64,000 nucleotides of DNA from Halomonas sp. 7T (GCF_025643255.1 NZ_CP087112.1:2356001-2420000), one strand, 5' to 3'. Counted from the stretch's first letter, positions 8,021 through 17,908 are shown. Notes: generated from the letters alone by a model not told the origin. Translations and numbers: made by a program.

Positions 8021-9814
8021 ATGCATGTTTCGGGCTGGGTGACACGCTTTCAGGCGGGTCTTTACATACTCTTGATCTGGTGTTGTCCCGTTGCGGCTAA
8101 TGCGGACACGCTACAGCTGTCGCCCCCTTTTCAAGCGCACTACGCCTTAGGCCCAACGACGAGCTATTGGCACGATGCCCAAGGGCTTCGTTTGCCAGCC
8201 CTATTAGCGCTGGACCCGACATTTGAAAACTCCGAACATAATCGTGCGTTAAACTTCGGCTATACCCAGCGCGATACATGGCTCCGCACTCATATACATA
8301 ACGATTCCGCCGAAGCCACCTCATGGATGGTGCGATTTGAATACCCTTTTTTAGATCACGTAATGCTTTATACGCTGCGAGGCCAACACAGCGAAGCGCA
8401 ACAAAGTGGCAGCGCTCTGCCCGTTCCCATGCGCGCCTTAGCCCATCGCCAAGCCGTCTTTCCACTAACGCTAGCAGCCGGTGAACAGGTCACGCTGTAT
8501 ACCCGGATTAGTGCGTCGGGCAGTAAGTTCTTAAGCTATGATTTGATGGCGCCAGAGGCTTTTTATGCACAAAATGACCGCCATAATTTCTGGCTTGCGA
8601 CCTATTTTGGCATGCTGCTAGCGCTTAGCATTTACAATCTGCTGCTATTTTTTGGGTTGAAAGAGCGGGTATTTCTTTACTATGCGCTATTTGCGTTCGG
8701 CTTTACCTTGGCAATATTGACTTTTAATGGCCTTGGTACGCTGATGTTTTGGAGCTTTTTAGGCGATAGCTCTGCACGGTTAGTCGCATTAGGTTTTACC
8801 TTTGCCTCCACCATGGGCACACTGTTTGCCCAAAGCTTTCTCAATACGGCTCTCTATTGCCCTCGCTGGCACCGTGCTATTACGTATTTCCGGTGGTACT
8901 GCTGGCTGGCGCTTTTTGCTGTATTGCTTTTACCCACGCAACCCGCCCTGCGGCTAATGGACATAACGGGGTTTACGGCATCGTTATTAATGCTGGTGTG
9001 CGGCTTGTATTGCAGCTGGCAGCGGGTGCCCAGTGCCCGCTTGTTCGTCGTTGCTTGGTCGCTATTTTTACTTGGCGCCGCCGTTTTTGCCTTGCGCAAC
9101 CTTGGCGCACTACCCGCTAACTTTATTACGTTACACGGCATACAAATCGGTTCCGCGCTGGAGATGCTGCTGCTTTCGTTTGCGCTTGCGGCGCGTTTTA
9201 ACAAGATGAAGAAACAAAAAGAGCAGGCTCAAGCAGAAACCGTTGCCATGCTGAAGCAGCAGGAAACACTCTTAGAGGCCAAAGTAGCCGAGCGCACCCG
9301 TGCGCTAGAGCGCTTGGCCAATCACGATATGCTTACCGGATTACTCAACCGCAATGGATTGGCCCGAAGTGCTGAACAAGCGCTAGAACGCAGCCACCAG
9401 CAACATATCCCGCTATGCCTGTTTATGTGTGACCTAGATCGGTTCAAGCCGATTAACGATGAGCATGGCCACGAAGCAGGTGATTTTGTACTGCAGCAAG
9501 TTGCTAAGCGGTTAGCACACTTAGCCCGTAACAATGACCGCTGCGCGCGGTTTGGCGGTGATGAGTTTGTGATGCTTTTTGAAGGGCTATGCGACCCAAA
9601 AGCCATTGATGAACTACGCTGCCGCATCGACCAAGCGATTCACCAGCCGATTAAACTTCCTAATGGCACACTGGTCTGCGTAGGCGTAAGCATCGGTGCC
9701 AGCACCAGCCATGGTGTTACGACAACGTTAGAGAGCTTAATGCGCGAAGCTGACCATAATATGTATGCAGTCAAGTCGTGCCAACCGCGCTATCGCTATG
9801 GCTCGGCGGGGTAA
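8021..9814 (+). CDS. Diguanylate cyclase with 7TMR-DISM sensor
   Basis: Makes cyclic di-GMP from two GTP at the inner membrane. Domains in order: signal peptide (residues 1-28, ending VAANA), periplasmic DISMED2-like beta domain (about 40-170), seven membrane segments (about 185-385), a short coiled coil (KKQKEQAQAETVAMLKQQET) and a GGDEF domain (about 430-590). The active-site motif RFGGDEF is intact, and RNND five residues upstream is a product-inhibition I-site (RxxD). The ligand, presumably carbohydrate-like for DISMED2, is unknown. The ribosome site before 8021 is weak. Confidence 0.9.
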   Translation: MHVSGWVTRFQAGLYILLIWCCPVAANADTLQLSPPFQAHYALGPTTSYWHDAQGLRLPALLALDPTFENSEHNRALNFGYTQRDTWLRTHIHNDSAEATSWMVRFEYPFLDHVMLYTLRGQHSEAQQSGSALPVPMRALAHRQAVFPLTLAAGEQVTLYTRISASGSKFLSYDLMAPEAFYAQNDRHNFWLATYFGMLLALSIYNLLLFFGLKERVFLYYALFAFGFTLAILTFNGLGTLMFWSFLGDSSARLVALGFTFASTMGTLFAQSFLNTALYCPRWHRAITYFRWYCWLALFAVLLLPTQPALRLMDITGFTASLLMLVCGLYCSWQRVPSARLFVVAWSLFLLGAAVFALRNLGALPANFITLHGIQIGSALEMLLLSFALAARFNKMKKQKEQAQAETVAMLKQQETLLEAKVAERTRALERLANHDMLTGLLNRNGLARSAEQALERSHQQHIPLCLFMCDLDRFKPINDEHGHEAGDFVLQQVAKRLAHLARNNDRCARFGGDEFVMLFEGLCDPKAIDELRCRIDQAIHQPIKLPNGTLVCVGVSIGASTSHGVTTTLESLMREADHNMYAVKSCQPRYRYGSAG

Positions 9815-9870
9815 CGGCCACTATGCCGGTACGAAAAAGCTTCGTACGAAAGCGATAGCTAGGGCCGTTA
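9812..9870. repeat. Nested inverted repeats between convergent genes
   Basis: Outer arms TAACGGCC (9812-9819) and GGCCGTTA (9863-9870) enclose an inner hairpin GTACGAA/TTCGTAC (9829-9835, 9841-9847). The stop codon of the cyclase is the first base triplet of the outer arm. It probably folds at the 3' ends of both convergent transcripts; no T-tract marks it as a classic terminator. Confidence 0.55.
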
Positions 9871-9880
9871 ATATGCCAGG

Positions 9881-10438
9881 CTAATCGAATAGACTCATAC
9901 GCTTCATCACGTTGTCGCGCTTAATTCGCCAATGGTAAAGCGCTCCCGCCACGTGAAGGGTTAGTAAAGCGAGAATTGCCCACCCCAAGCGTTCATGCCA
10001 CATGAACAGCGCCTCTGAAAGCGCCTTATGTTCGCCTATTAGCCCCGGCAAGTGCCAGTGGAAGAACTCCACAGGGAACCCACCGCTAGCGGTCGCCGCC
10101 CACCCTAGCAGCGGCATGACAATTAATGCCAAATAAAGCAGATGATGCACGCTAGTACTGGCAAACCGTTCAAATCCATTAAGGGGCGGATCATGATCCG
10201 GAACGACAAACGCCAAGCGGGTAATTATGCGCAGCGTCATCAACAGTAAAAGGGCGACACCTAGCGTTTTATGGCTGGTATAGAGAACATTCGTTAACGC
10301 ATTGCCTACTAAGTTGACAGTCCCCTCATAACCTAAAAATCCAAGCGTTAACCCACTCACTAGGGAAAGCAGTACAACCCCTGCCACCAACCAGTGCAGT
10401 ATCCGGTGTGGGTAAATATAGTGATCCAACTCGTGCAT
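9881..10438 (-). CDS. Cytochrome b561 family protein
   Basis: Encodes a 185-residue di-heme membrane electron carrier. Seen: four membrane helices and candidate heme-ligand histidines in PHRILHWLVAG, YTSHKTLGVALL, MWHERLGWAIL and LTLHVAGALYH, which is the CybB-type pattern. Such proteins pass electrons between quinol and periplasmic acceptors (for example superoxide oxidase). No partner gene is adjacent. Confidence 0.85.
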   Translation of the reverse strand: MHELDHYIYPHRILHWLVAGVVLLSLVSGLTLGFLGYEGTVNLVGNALTNVLYTSHKTLGVALLLLMTLRIITRLAFVVPDHDPPLNGFERFASTSVHHLLYLALIVMPLLGWAATASGGFPVEFFHWHLPGLIGEHKALSEALFMWHERLGWAILALLTLHVAGALYHWRIKRDNVMKRMSLFD

Positions 10439-10521
10439 TGAGTGCTCCTAACGGCTAATCACGTGAACTCATCGTGTATGTCATGTGTTAAGCGTAGTTC
10501 AGCCACGAACGTTGTAAGAAT

Positions 10522-11394
10522 TTATAACGCATCCTGTGGCACCGCCAGCTGTTCTCGAATTAATTCACCCAGCCGGCGGGCAGGTTCTGAAGGCCGGTGA
10601 GGGGCACGATGCAAGGCTAGCTCAATCACAGGCAATGCGGGCATCCCGCTGCTCTCATCTAACGGCCGTAGCGAAGGGGTCAGCATACTGCGCGTGACCA
10701 CCACCACGGCTAACCCTGCGGTAACGATAGGCGCAAGGCCCGCCATCGACTGACTCGTATACGCCACTCGCCACGCCCGTCCCGCAGCCTGCAGCGCTTG
10801 CTCTGCTGCGTCACGAAACACATCAGCACCGGGAGAATAGAGAGCAAGCGAAATGGGGTCGCTCAATGAAGGCTGCTGGTGTGTTCCCACGGCCCAATAA
10901 AGCGGCTCTCGGCGAATGACCTCACCGCCCGGCGAATTACGCTGACGCGTGACCAGTGCCAAGTCGATCTTAGCAGCTTTTACCTGCTCAACGAGGTGCG
11001 CACTGGTGCCACAAATAACCGTTAAGCCTACCGCCGGGTAGAGTTGGTGAAAGTAGGCAAATACCGACGGCAGCAGCGAAGCGTAGTCTTCGGGAATACC
11101 CAGTGTTAAATCGCCTGTGACTTGCTGAGCCTGCATATCGCTCCAGGCGTCGTCATTAAGCATTAATAAGCGACGAGCGTGGGTCAGTAAGCGCTCACCT
11201 TCTGAAGTGAAGCGTAAACGTCGTCCTTCGCGTTCATGTAAACGAAGCCCTAACTGCCTTTCTAAACGCTGCAGCTGCATGCTCACCGTGGACTGGGTAT
11301 ACGCCAACCGCTTGGCCGCCGCGGTCACGCTGCCGGTATCCGCGATGGCGACAAAAGTGCGCAAAAGCGCCAGATCTAACGTGGGTGCCCGCAT
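10522..11394 (-). CDS. LysR-family transcriptional regulator
   Basis: Encodes 290 residues. N-terminal winged helix-turn-helix (LALLRTFVAIADTGSVTAAA, then TQSTVSMQLQRLERQLG) and a two-lobe periplasmic-binding-like effector domain from about residue 90. It is divergent from an EamA exporter with about 100 bases between start codons, the usual layout when a LysR protein controls its neighbour. The effector cannot be predicted. Confidence 0.88.
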   Translation of the reverse strand: MRAPTLDLALLRTFVAIADTGSVTAAAKRLAYTQSTVSMQLQRLERQLGLRLHEREGRRLRFTSEGERLLTHARRLLMLNDDAWSDMQAQQVTGDLTLGIPEDYASLLPSVFAYFHQLYPAVGLTVICGTSAHLVEQVKAAKIDLALVTRQRNSPGGEVIRREPLYWAVGTHQQPSLSDPISLALYSPGADVFRDAAEQALQAAGRAWRVAYTSQSMAGLAPIVTAGLAVVVVTRSMLTPSLRPLDESSGMPALPVIELALHRAPHRPSEPARRLGELIREQLAVPQDAL

Positions 11395-11494
11395 ACATCA
11401 CCATTGTTGATATAACCAATCATAAAAGATCGATATTGTGATGAATGATTCCTGAGTATGCTGCGTGGAGTTTATCAAAGGCAAGGAGAACTCC

Positions 11495-12382
11495 ATGTAT
11501 CGCGCTCATTCAACCGTTGCGACACCCTCTTGGTTCAGCATTATCGCAGCGTTAGTGGCCGTGATGCTCTGGAGCGCGGCGCCGCTATTGGCAGCGCTTG
11601 CTCACACCTCGTCTCCACTGCAACTAACCGCACTGACACTGTTGGCAGGTGCACTCGCCACGCTTCCGCTTAGCCGCAGCGTCCCCATGGCAAGGTTGAG
11701 TAAAGGGTGGCAAGCCAGCGTTTGGCTGGGCATTCCACTGCTTATTTTTGGCGCTGTTAGCAGCTACTTTGTGGGAATGCGTTTAGCGCCTGCCGCAGAA
11801 GCAGCGCTCATTACTTATACATGGCCCGTTGTGTTTGTGCTGTTAAGCCAATGGAGTCGTTTAAGAACACTGCGCCTATCGGGGGTCATCGGCGCACTCA
11901 TCGCATTTTCCGGCGCTGCGTTACTGCTGCTCCCTCAAGCGCTCAACGACGGTCTTGGCGGGGCAGCCAACGGCTATGCCTTAGCCCTACTCGCGGCTTG
12001 TTGCTGGGCACTTTACTCTTGGTTAGGCCAAACGGCGCCGGTAGCTTTAACGCCGCTGCTACCCCGCTTGCTTCTGGTGGCTTGCGCTATTGCTGCCGCT
12101 GCCAGCTTGCTAGTGGAAGGTAGCCCTAAGGCACTCAGTAGCGAAGCCTTGTTAGCAGGCATCGCCTTAGGATTGGGGCCTTATGGCATAGCCATGGTTG
12201 CTTGGGACAAAGCGCTGCGTTTGGGACAAGCCAGTATCGTTGGCAGCCTTGCCTATGGCGTACCGATTCTAGCGGCCGCATTGCTAGTAGTCGCAGGAAT
12301 GAGTGTGCTGGACTGGCGACTGCCCTGCGCCGCTATATTAGTGGTGGTCGGTTGTTGCAGCGCAGGGCGTCGTGATGGCTGA
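11495..12382 (+). CDS. EamA/DMT-family exporter
   Basis: About ten hydrophobic helices arranged as two EamA repeats; residues 15-145 and 160-290. It resembles amino-acid or metabolite exporters of the YddG type, but the substrate is open. The start is the ATG at 11495 because AGGAG (11484-11488) precedes it by six bases; an in-frame GTG at 11465 would put the ribosome site inside the gene. Likely target of the divergent LysR regulator. It ends 11 bases before the convergent repeat-protein gene. Confidence 0.85.
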   Translation: MYRAHSTVATPSWFSIIAALVAVMLWSAAPLLAALAHTSSPLQLTALTLLAGALATLPLSRSVPMARLSKGWQASVWLGIPLLIFGAVSSYFVGMRLAPAAEAALITYTWPVVFVLLSQWSRLRTLRLSGVIGALIAFSGAALLLLPQALNDGLGGAANGYALALLAACCWALYSWLGQTAPVALTPLLPRLLLVACAIAAAASLLVEGSPKALSSEALLAGIALGLGPYGIAMVAWDKALRLGQASIVGSLAYGVPILAAALLVVAGMSVLDWRLPCAAILVVVGCCSAGRRDG

Positions 12383-12392
12383 ACGTCAGCGT

Positions 12393-13799
12393 TTAGGTCG
12401 TCGGCTGGATATCTGCTGGCGCGGTACTCACCTGAAGCTCAAACATTCCACTACCGCTGGCACTAAAACCCCGTGCACTCACGGTATAGGTACCCGGCAG
12501 CAGCGATGTCTCCAGCAAAGAATCGGTGCCATTGCCACCATCATCATTGCTGTGGGAAACACCTTCACCGTATAGCTCAATGTAAGTGTCAAAATCGCTG
12601 GAACGCATGGCGAGCGTAACGTGCGTGCTCTCTTCCAGCGTAAGTTCGTAGGTAAGCGGTTCGCCACTGTACCAACCGTTTAAAGTTTCGTTAGGCGTCA
12701 AAGCACCTTCATTGCGTAGTTCGATACCGTTCGACAGATCACGCGGCGTGACGGAAAGAGAAAACAACCCACTGTCGTTACCAAAGGCGGTTCGCGCAGT
12801 GACCTGGTAAACGCCAGGGGCTAAAAAATCCGCGATTCGCGCATCTAAGCTGCCCGCGCTGTCATCATCTTCGCGAAAATACCCGTTAGGTCCCTCTAAT
12901 TCTAGGTAGGCATCCACATCGTTAGAACTCATCTCGATTTGGTACATGCCCGCTTCTTCAATGTCCAATTCATAGTGAAGCGTCTGACCGCTGTACCAGC
13001 CATTTAACGCCTCGTTTGGCGCAATCGCGCCATCGTTACGCAGCTCACCGTTTCCCGGCAACGCTTTTGGTTCAGCGGTTAACGTAAATAAGCCATTGCC
13101 GTCGCCGTAGGCTGCGCGTGCGGTTAACTGGTAGTCGCCAGGGGCGAGAAAATCGGCAATTCGAGCGTTGAGGTTGCCAGCACTATCGTCGTCTTCACGA
13201 TAGTAGCCATTCGGGCCTTCCATTTCTAAGTAAGCGTCAAAGTCATCGGCGAGCATTTCAATTTGATACATGCCGGCCTCTTCTACCGTAAGCGTTAGCT
13301 CTCGTGAGGCACCCTCAAGCCAGCTATCAATGGGGGTATCGATAGTGAGGGTATCTGAATCGCTTAGCTCAATGGCGCGGCTATTAATGCTAAAGGGGCC
13401 ATAGCTATGCTCATCGGCGCCACTAACCACTACGATGTACTCGCCGCCCTCTTTAATAGGCTGACGTAGGGTCGGTGCGCTCCCCAATAGTGCTAGCTGA
13501 TCGTCATACAGTGCCACCACGCCTTGTAACGCACCACGCAGTGAGAACTCGACCAGCGCTCCTTCTTCCAGGTTAATGGCATAGCGTAAAAATCGGCTGC
13601 CATCTTTACCGTTCAATTCGCTGGCTGAGGTGATTTCACCGTTCGCTCGCTCGCCCAGCGTTAAGCTTTCCAGCGTGTTTTGTGGCTGCGGTTCTTCGGT
13701 ATCAAACATGGAACTTGTAAACGTTTGCGCTGCTAAAAAACCAACGGCAGCACCGCCAACAGCAACAACAATAAGCGACAAAGGAGAAGACTTAGCCAT
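12393..13799 (-). CDS. Membrane-anchored protein with tandem PPC-like beta repeats
   Basis: Encodes 468 acidic residues: one N-terminal hydrophobic segment (8-28, no clear cleavage site) and then repeated beta domains of about 105 residues at 145-243, 251-352 and 359-458, with a more diverged copy at about 45-140. The first two share AGMYQIEM, DAYLE-EGPNGY and REDDDSAG; the third is degenerate at those sites. The D-x-D-x-Y and EDDDSAG patterns resemble bacterial pre-peptidase C-terminal (PPC) domains, which may bind calcium. Probably periplasmic or surface exposed; no catalytic domain is present. Function unknown. Confidence 0.65.
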   Translation of the reverse strand: MAKSSPLSLIVVAVGGAAVGFLAAQTFTSSMFDTEEPQPQNTLESLTLGERANGEITSASELNGKDGSRFLRYAINLEEGALVEFSLRGALQGVVALYDDQLALLGSAPTLRQPIKEGGEYIVVVSGADEHSYGPFSINSRAIELSDSDTLTIDTPIDSWLEGASRELTLTVEEAGMYQIEMLADDFDAYLEMEGPNGYYREDDDSAGNLNARIADFLAPGDYQLTARAAYGDGNGLFTLTAEPKALPGNGELRNDGAIAPNEALNGWYSGQTLHYELDIEEAGMYQIEMSSNDVDAYLELEGPNGYFREDDDSAGSLDARIADFLAPGVYQVTARTAFGNDSGLFSLSVTPRDLSNGIELRNEGALTPNETLNGWYSGEPLTYELTLEESTHVTLAMRSSDFDTYIELYGEGVSHSNDDGGNGTDSLLETSLLPGTYTVSARGFSASGSGMFELQVSTAPADIQPTT

Positions 13800-14112
13800 G
13801 GGGCATCCTTATGAGTGGTAATAAGACACGAGCGATAACGAAACTAAATTATATATTGCTTACATGCACAAAGAGAGCACTTAAAAAATATTGCAGCGCA
13901 CAAAAACATTGTTTGATTATCAATCGGCCTGAAGACAGTAACTGACTGAATCCCAAGGCCAACCGCAAAAAATTAAAAAAATCGCAATTATGAAGCCATT
14001 TGCATCGATCTTCTTAAAGCTTGCTGACTCAAAACGAGCGCGTTACTATCGGGAAGCCTCATTAGGCCCTCATCGATAAATGATCCGCAATATGAAAAAC
14101 TGAGGTACTCCC
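13800..14112. other. AT-rich intergenic region
   Basis: 313 bases between divergent genes. AT-rich stretches at 13850-13985 and no believable open frame. Presumably holds the promoters for the repeat protein and the RlpA-like gene; no operator stands out. Confidence 0.35.
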
Positions 14113-14493
14113 ATGGGAGCCCATAAGCGACTGATTCGAACGAGCTGTTTAGCAGCATTATTGATAGCTTGCACGGCAACAACCGCCGTTGCCCATGAGT
14201 TAGAAACCGAGCGCGGCGTCGCCTCTTTTTATAGTGACCGCTTTCAAGGTGCTACCACTGCTAGCGGTGAACGATTTGATCAGCAGGAATTAACGGCAGC
14301 TCACCCAAGCTTACCGTTCGGCACCAAAGTCTTGGTCACCCGCCCAGATACAGGGCAAGAAGTCGAGGTACTGATCAATGATCGCGGCCCCTTCGTTCAA
14401 GGACGTGTCATTGACCTTTCAAAGCGAGCGGCAATGAAACTTGGCATGATTCGCCGTGGCACGGCGCCGGTTCTACTGACTCTGCTGGATTAG
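14113..14493 (+). CDS. RlpA-like double-psi beta-barrel protein
   Basis: Signal peptide (residues 1-28, ending TTAVAHE) followed by a single DPBB domain with the family motifs [33 protein letters not shown] and [18 protein letters not shown]. The conserved Asp and His positions of RlpA-type lytic transglycosylases are present. It lacks the SPOR domain of full-length septal RlpA and has no lipobox Cys at the processing site, so it is a short periplasmic relative rather than RlpA itself. Confidence 0.85.
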   Translation: MGAHKRLIRTSCLAALLIACTATTAVAHELETERGVASFYSDRFQGATTASGERFDQQELTAAHPSLPFGTKVLVTRPDTGQEVEVLINDRGPFVQGRVIDLSKRAAMKLGMIRRGTAPVLLTLLD

Positions 14494-14802
14494 TCCTGCT
14501 GGTCTAGCCCAATGGCATGGACGGCATAGCGAGTTAACGGATAGCACACCCGCAAGTGTGTGATACCCCTTAAACGATCAACTCAATACATCTGGTTCCG
14601 TTACACCTATCTAGCGCGGCTTCTGGGCCGCGCTTTTTATTGGAACCATGCTTTATGACGAGCATTTTTCAAAAAAAATAGGTTTCCACTGTGCTTTGCA
14701 GCCTCAGTTCAATTTCCTCTTTCTGAGTGGCGAACTTGCGAGCATGCTAACAGTCTCTATCCTGCTAGAAGGAAATTCACTTCGCATCAGCAGGAGGCAC
14801 AC
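14494..14802. other. Intergenic region with terminator
   Basis: 309 bases holding a strong terminator at 14613-14634 and the ribosome site GCAGGAGG just before 14803. A CACAC/GTGTG inverted repeat lies near 14546-14563. No tRNA-like fold or ORF recognised. Confidence 0.4.
14613..14634 (+). terminator. Rho-independent terminator
   Basis: Perfect 8-bp stem AGCGCGGC/GCCGCGCT, loop TTCTGG, then TTTTATT. It lies 120 bases after the RlpA-like gene. Confidence 0.88.
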
Positions 14803-15791
14803 ATGCAATCCCACTTCTTTACCTTAACGGGCTACCCCACAGGCCTTCCCGAACGCGAACTGTTTTCGCTACAAAGCCAGGAACTTCCGGATCTCAGCGA
14901 AGGCGAAGTTCGCATTCGCAACCACTGGCTGTCTGTAGACCCCTATATGCGTGGCCGAATGACCGGCATGCACACCTATAGCTCGGCCAACCCATGGAAG
15001 GCGGCGCTATTGGAGAGGTCATCGAGTCCAATGACTCACGGCTTAAAGTGGGAGACACGGTGAGTCATATGGGTGGCTGGCGAGATATTGCGCAGATTTC
15101 TGCTGAAGGCGTCACACCGCTCCCTGATAGTGATGTGCCAGAGCAGGCCTATTTAGGCGTGTTGGGCATGCCAGGTATGACCGCCTGGACAGGCTTGAAC
15201 CTCATTGCTGAGTGCAAACCCGGCGATAACGTATTAGTCAGTGCCGCCAGCGGTGCTGTTGGGTCGTTGGCGGTTCAACTTGCCAAAGCAAAAGGGTGTC
15301 ATGTAGTGGGCATTGCCGGGTCGGCCAATAAGCTTGCCTGGTTGGAGTCGCTGGGTGTCGAACCGGTTAGCTATCGTGACCGCACGGCTCAAGAACTAAG
15401 CGATGCCATCAAGCTGGCGAGTCCGAATGGTATTGATGTCTATTTTGAAAATGTGGGCGGCATCTGCCTTGAAGCAGCGCTTAGCCAGCTTAATGAAGGC
15501 GCGCGAATTGCTGTTTGCGGCATGATTGATAGCTACAATGCCCAAACGCCGCCACCGGGTCCTCGCAACTTGGCGCAGCTGGTGGTGCGCAAAGCCAAAA
15601 TGCAGGGCTTTATAGTGGCGGATCACTGGGCCAGCTACCGCTATTTTCTCAACGAAGTAGCGCCACAGGTTGCAAAAGGCAGCATCAGCTATAAAGAAAC
15701 GGTCAAGGAAGGGCTTGAAAGCACGCCTGATGCATTTTTAGCGCTTTTTGAAGGCGCCAACACCGGTAAAATGCTCGTCAAACTGGTGTAA
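14803..15791 (+). pseudogene. CurA-like NADPH-dependent reductase, frameshifted
   Basis: Medium-chain reductase family acting on enals and enones (E. coli CurA and related leukotriene-B4/alkenal reductases). Frame one gives residues up to VDPYMRGRMTGMHTYSS; frame three then gives LGQPMEGGAIGEVIES and continues intact through AASGAVGSLAVQLAK (cofactor fold), ENVGG and SYNAQTPPPGPRNL to KMLVKLV. In relatives about five residues separate the TY and LGQP positions; here only two bases do. That suggests an out-of-frame deletion of about 13 bases near 14980. A start within the second part (14994) would lack the N-terminal catalytic fold, so the gene is probably inactive unless this is an assembly error. 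Confidence 0.8.
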
Positions 15792-15859
15792 ATATTGGCA
15801 GGGCAGCCTCGGAGCTGCCCTGTTTATCAAAATACAAACCAAGCGTTAACAAGCGTACT

Positions 15860-17908
15860 TTAAAAACTGACCTCTATCCCACCATATACGCTGCGCCCTG
15901 GCGCGGGTTCATAGTAGCGGCCAAAAGTACCGTTCAAACGCACATTGTCAAAATATGCTTCATCAAACAGGTTCCGGACGCCTACATAAGCGTTTAAGCG
16001 CGTATCGCCGCCTATTTGCCAACCGTCCCCAAATCGCAGGTTGACCAACCAGTAGCTACCCACCTCTGTCTCATTGGCGTTATCCGCTACCAAATCGCCC
16101 ACATAGTGCGTTTCCAGCGTTGCAAAGCGCTCATCGCCCCCTTGCCACGTGAATTGGTTTATCCAAGTTTGCTCGGGCAAGCCTGGGATGCGATTACCAT
16201 CGAAGCGCTCGTTTGGGGTGGCAAAGCTATCAAACTCATAGCGCGCCAGCGTTAAAGCGCTATCCAAGCGCCACTGGTCGGCCAGCTGCCAGCCAAGCGC
16301 CAGTTCCACACCCTCGCGGCTAGTATCACCAGCGTTTTGGTAGAAGGTGCGGCCACCATCATCAAAAGGCACCAGCTCGTCACGCACACGCACTGAAAAT
16401 AGCGCCACATCGTAGTCCATCGCTAGCGGAGCAATATAGCCACGCGCCCCTACTTCTCGGTTCCACGCTTTTTGCGGCTCCACCGTAGGGTTAAAGCCAC
16501 CGCCTACAGGGTTAGCAAACTCTGCGAACGTTGGCGTTTCAAAGGCGGTACCAGTATTCGCGTAAACCTGATGCTGAGGCCGATAGCGATAGCTCAGCCC
16601 CGCCGAACCGCTCCACTCATTAAAGGTGCGCTCGCCACTTTGGTCGCCATCTTTAACATAGCGGTCATCTACCTCCAGCGTCACGCGGTCAAAACGAGCG
16701 CCAAGAGACAACGTCACTTGCTCGCTAAACGCCAAATCCCCCTGGGCAAACACCCCGGTCGCGGTCGCCGTTTGCGTCTCTTCCGCCGACTGCGTGCCAA
16801 CCACGCCTTGAGTGTTAACATTGTTACGAAAGCGCTCATCCTCTTGGCGCGCCACGTCAGCGCCCACAATGTAGTTTAGCGGTAGGCTGCCCAAGGTGAT
16901 CTCGTGGTGATATTCGCTGCTTGCGCCGGCATAATCGCGCTGATAGCCCAACCGGCTATCACCGACAAAAGGCAACTGTTGCTCAAAGCCCCGCCGAGCA
17001 ATGAACCCTTTGAGATAAAACGCACCAGGGCCAGCGGATAAGTCTTCGTACTGAAGGCCAAGTAACTGTTGGTCTACGCGTTGCCTTGCATCTAACGTCC
17101 TTGCGTTTGGCGCTGCTTGATCACGACGACGGACTACTTCGCGCGCGTTGAGCGCGCCGGGGTCTTCGGAGCGAGGGTTTTCGAGAAGATTGATGATCGT
17201 GGTTAACGCCCGGCCGCTGCCCAACTCACGGCGCAGCTTTGCATTTAATAAGTACTTCTCAGTGGAGCTTTGTTCCCGGTAACCGTCCACACCGAGCGCT
17301 GAAACGCTCACGTGGTGCGACCAATCCCCTTGAGCGCCACCTGTCTGCACGACTGCTTTACGATAGCCGTCGTTTCCCATCTCCATGCGCACACTGGAAC
17401 CAGGATCATCGCGACCATCGAAGGTGGTGACATCAATGACCCCACCCGCTGCGTTGCCATAAAGCACCGAGGAAGGCCCGCGAATCACCTCAATACGCTC
17501 GGCGCTGTCCAGGTCAATGGCGTCTAGCTGAGCCTGCCCATCAGGCAGGGTATAAGGAATACCATCAACCATCACCGTGATACCGCGCACCCCAAACGGC
17601 GCGCGAGCCCCAAACCCTCGAATGGCAACACGCTGCCCCTGGGCAAAGTTATCGCGGTTCTGCAGGAACACACCCGGCACTCTCGTCAGCGACTCATCCA
17701 GCCGCGTGCGCTGCTGGCCTTGGGCAATCGTGACGCGGTCAACTGTTGAGACAGCCGCTGGCGTAGCGTAAAGCTCACGCGCCAAACGCGGGGCACTTAC
17801 CTCTAGCGTAGGCAGCACTGCGTCTTCACTGTTAGACACTTGCGCCCACGCAGGGCTGACGAGAAAAGCGCTAACCAGCAGGAGTGAGGGCAGTGAAGTC
17901 GAAGACAT
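15860..17908 (-). CDS. TonB-dependent receptor, PqqU/YncD-like
   Basis: Outer-membrane gated transporter of 682 residues. Signal peptide (1-22, ending PAWA), then a plug domain and a 22-stranded barrel ending in GGIEVSF with terminal Phe. The plug segment DESLTRVPGVFLQNR, RGFGARAPFGVRG and VDGIPYTLPDGQAQ matches E. coli YncD, described as the pyrroloquinoline-quinone receptor PqqU; the barrel also matches at FETPTFAEF, GRTFYQNAG and NGTFGRYYEPAPGR. PQQ as substrate is an inference. No energising or PQQ-dependent gene lies nearby. Transcribed alone, with GAGGAAAGG before the ATG. Confidence 0.78.
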   Translation of the reverse strand: MSSTSLPSLLLVSAFLVSPAWAQVSNSEDAVLPTLEVSAPRLARELYATPAAVSTVDRVTIAQGQQRTRLDESLTRVPGVFLQNRDNFAQGQRVAIRGFGARAPFGVRGITVMVDGIPYTLPDGQAQLDAIDLDSAERIEVIRGPSSVLYGNAAGGVIDVTTFDGRDDPGSSVRMEMGNDGYRKAVVQTGGAQGDWSHHVSVSALGVDGYREQSSTEKYLLNAKLRRELGSGRALTTIINLLENPRSEDPGALNAREVVRRRDQAAPNARTLDARQRVDQQLLGLQYEDLSAGPGAFYLKGFIARRGFEQQLPFVGDSRLGYQRDYAGASSEYHHEITLGSLPLNYIVGADVARQEDERFRNNVNTQGVVGTQSAEETQTATATGVFAQGDLAFSEQVTLSLGARFDRVTLEVDDRYVKDGDQSGERTFNEWSGSAGLSYRYRPQHQVYANTGTAFETPTFAEFANPVGGGFNPTVEPQKAWNREVGARGYIAPLAMDYDVALFSVRVRDELVPFDDGGRTFYQNAGDTSREGVELALGWQLADQWRLDSALTLARYEFDSFATPNERFDGNRIPGLPEQTWINQFTWQGGDERFATLETHYVGDLVADNANETEVGSYWLVNLRFGDGWQIGGDTRLNAYVGVRNLFDEAYFDNVRLNGTFGRYYEPAPGRSVYGGIEVSF

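Noticed and set aside
16472..16879. 135-aa open frame antisense to the TonB receptor
   Set aside because: Antisense shadow; no start signals.
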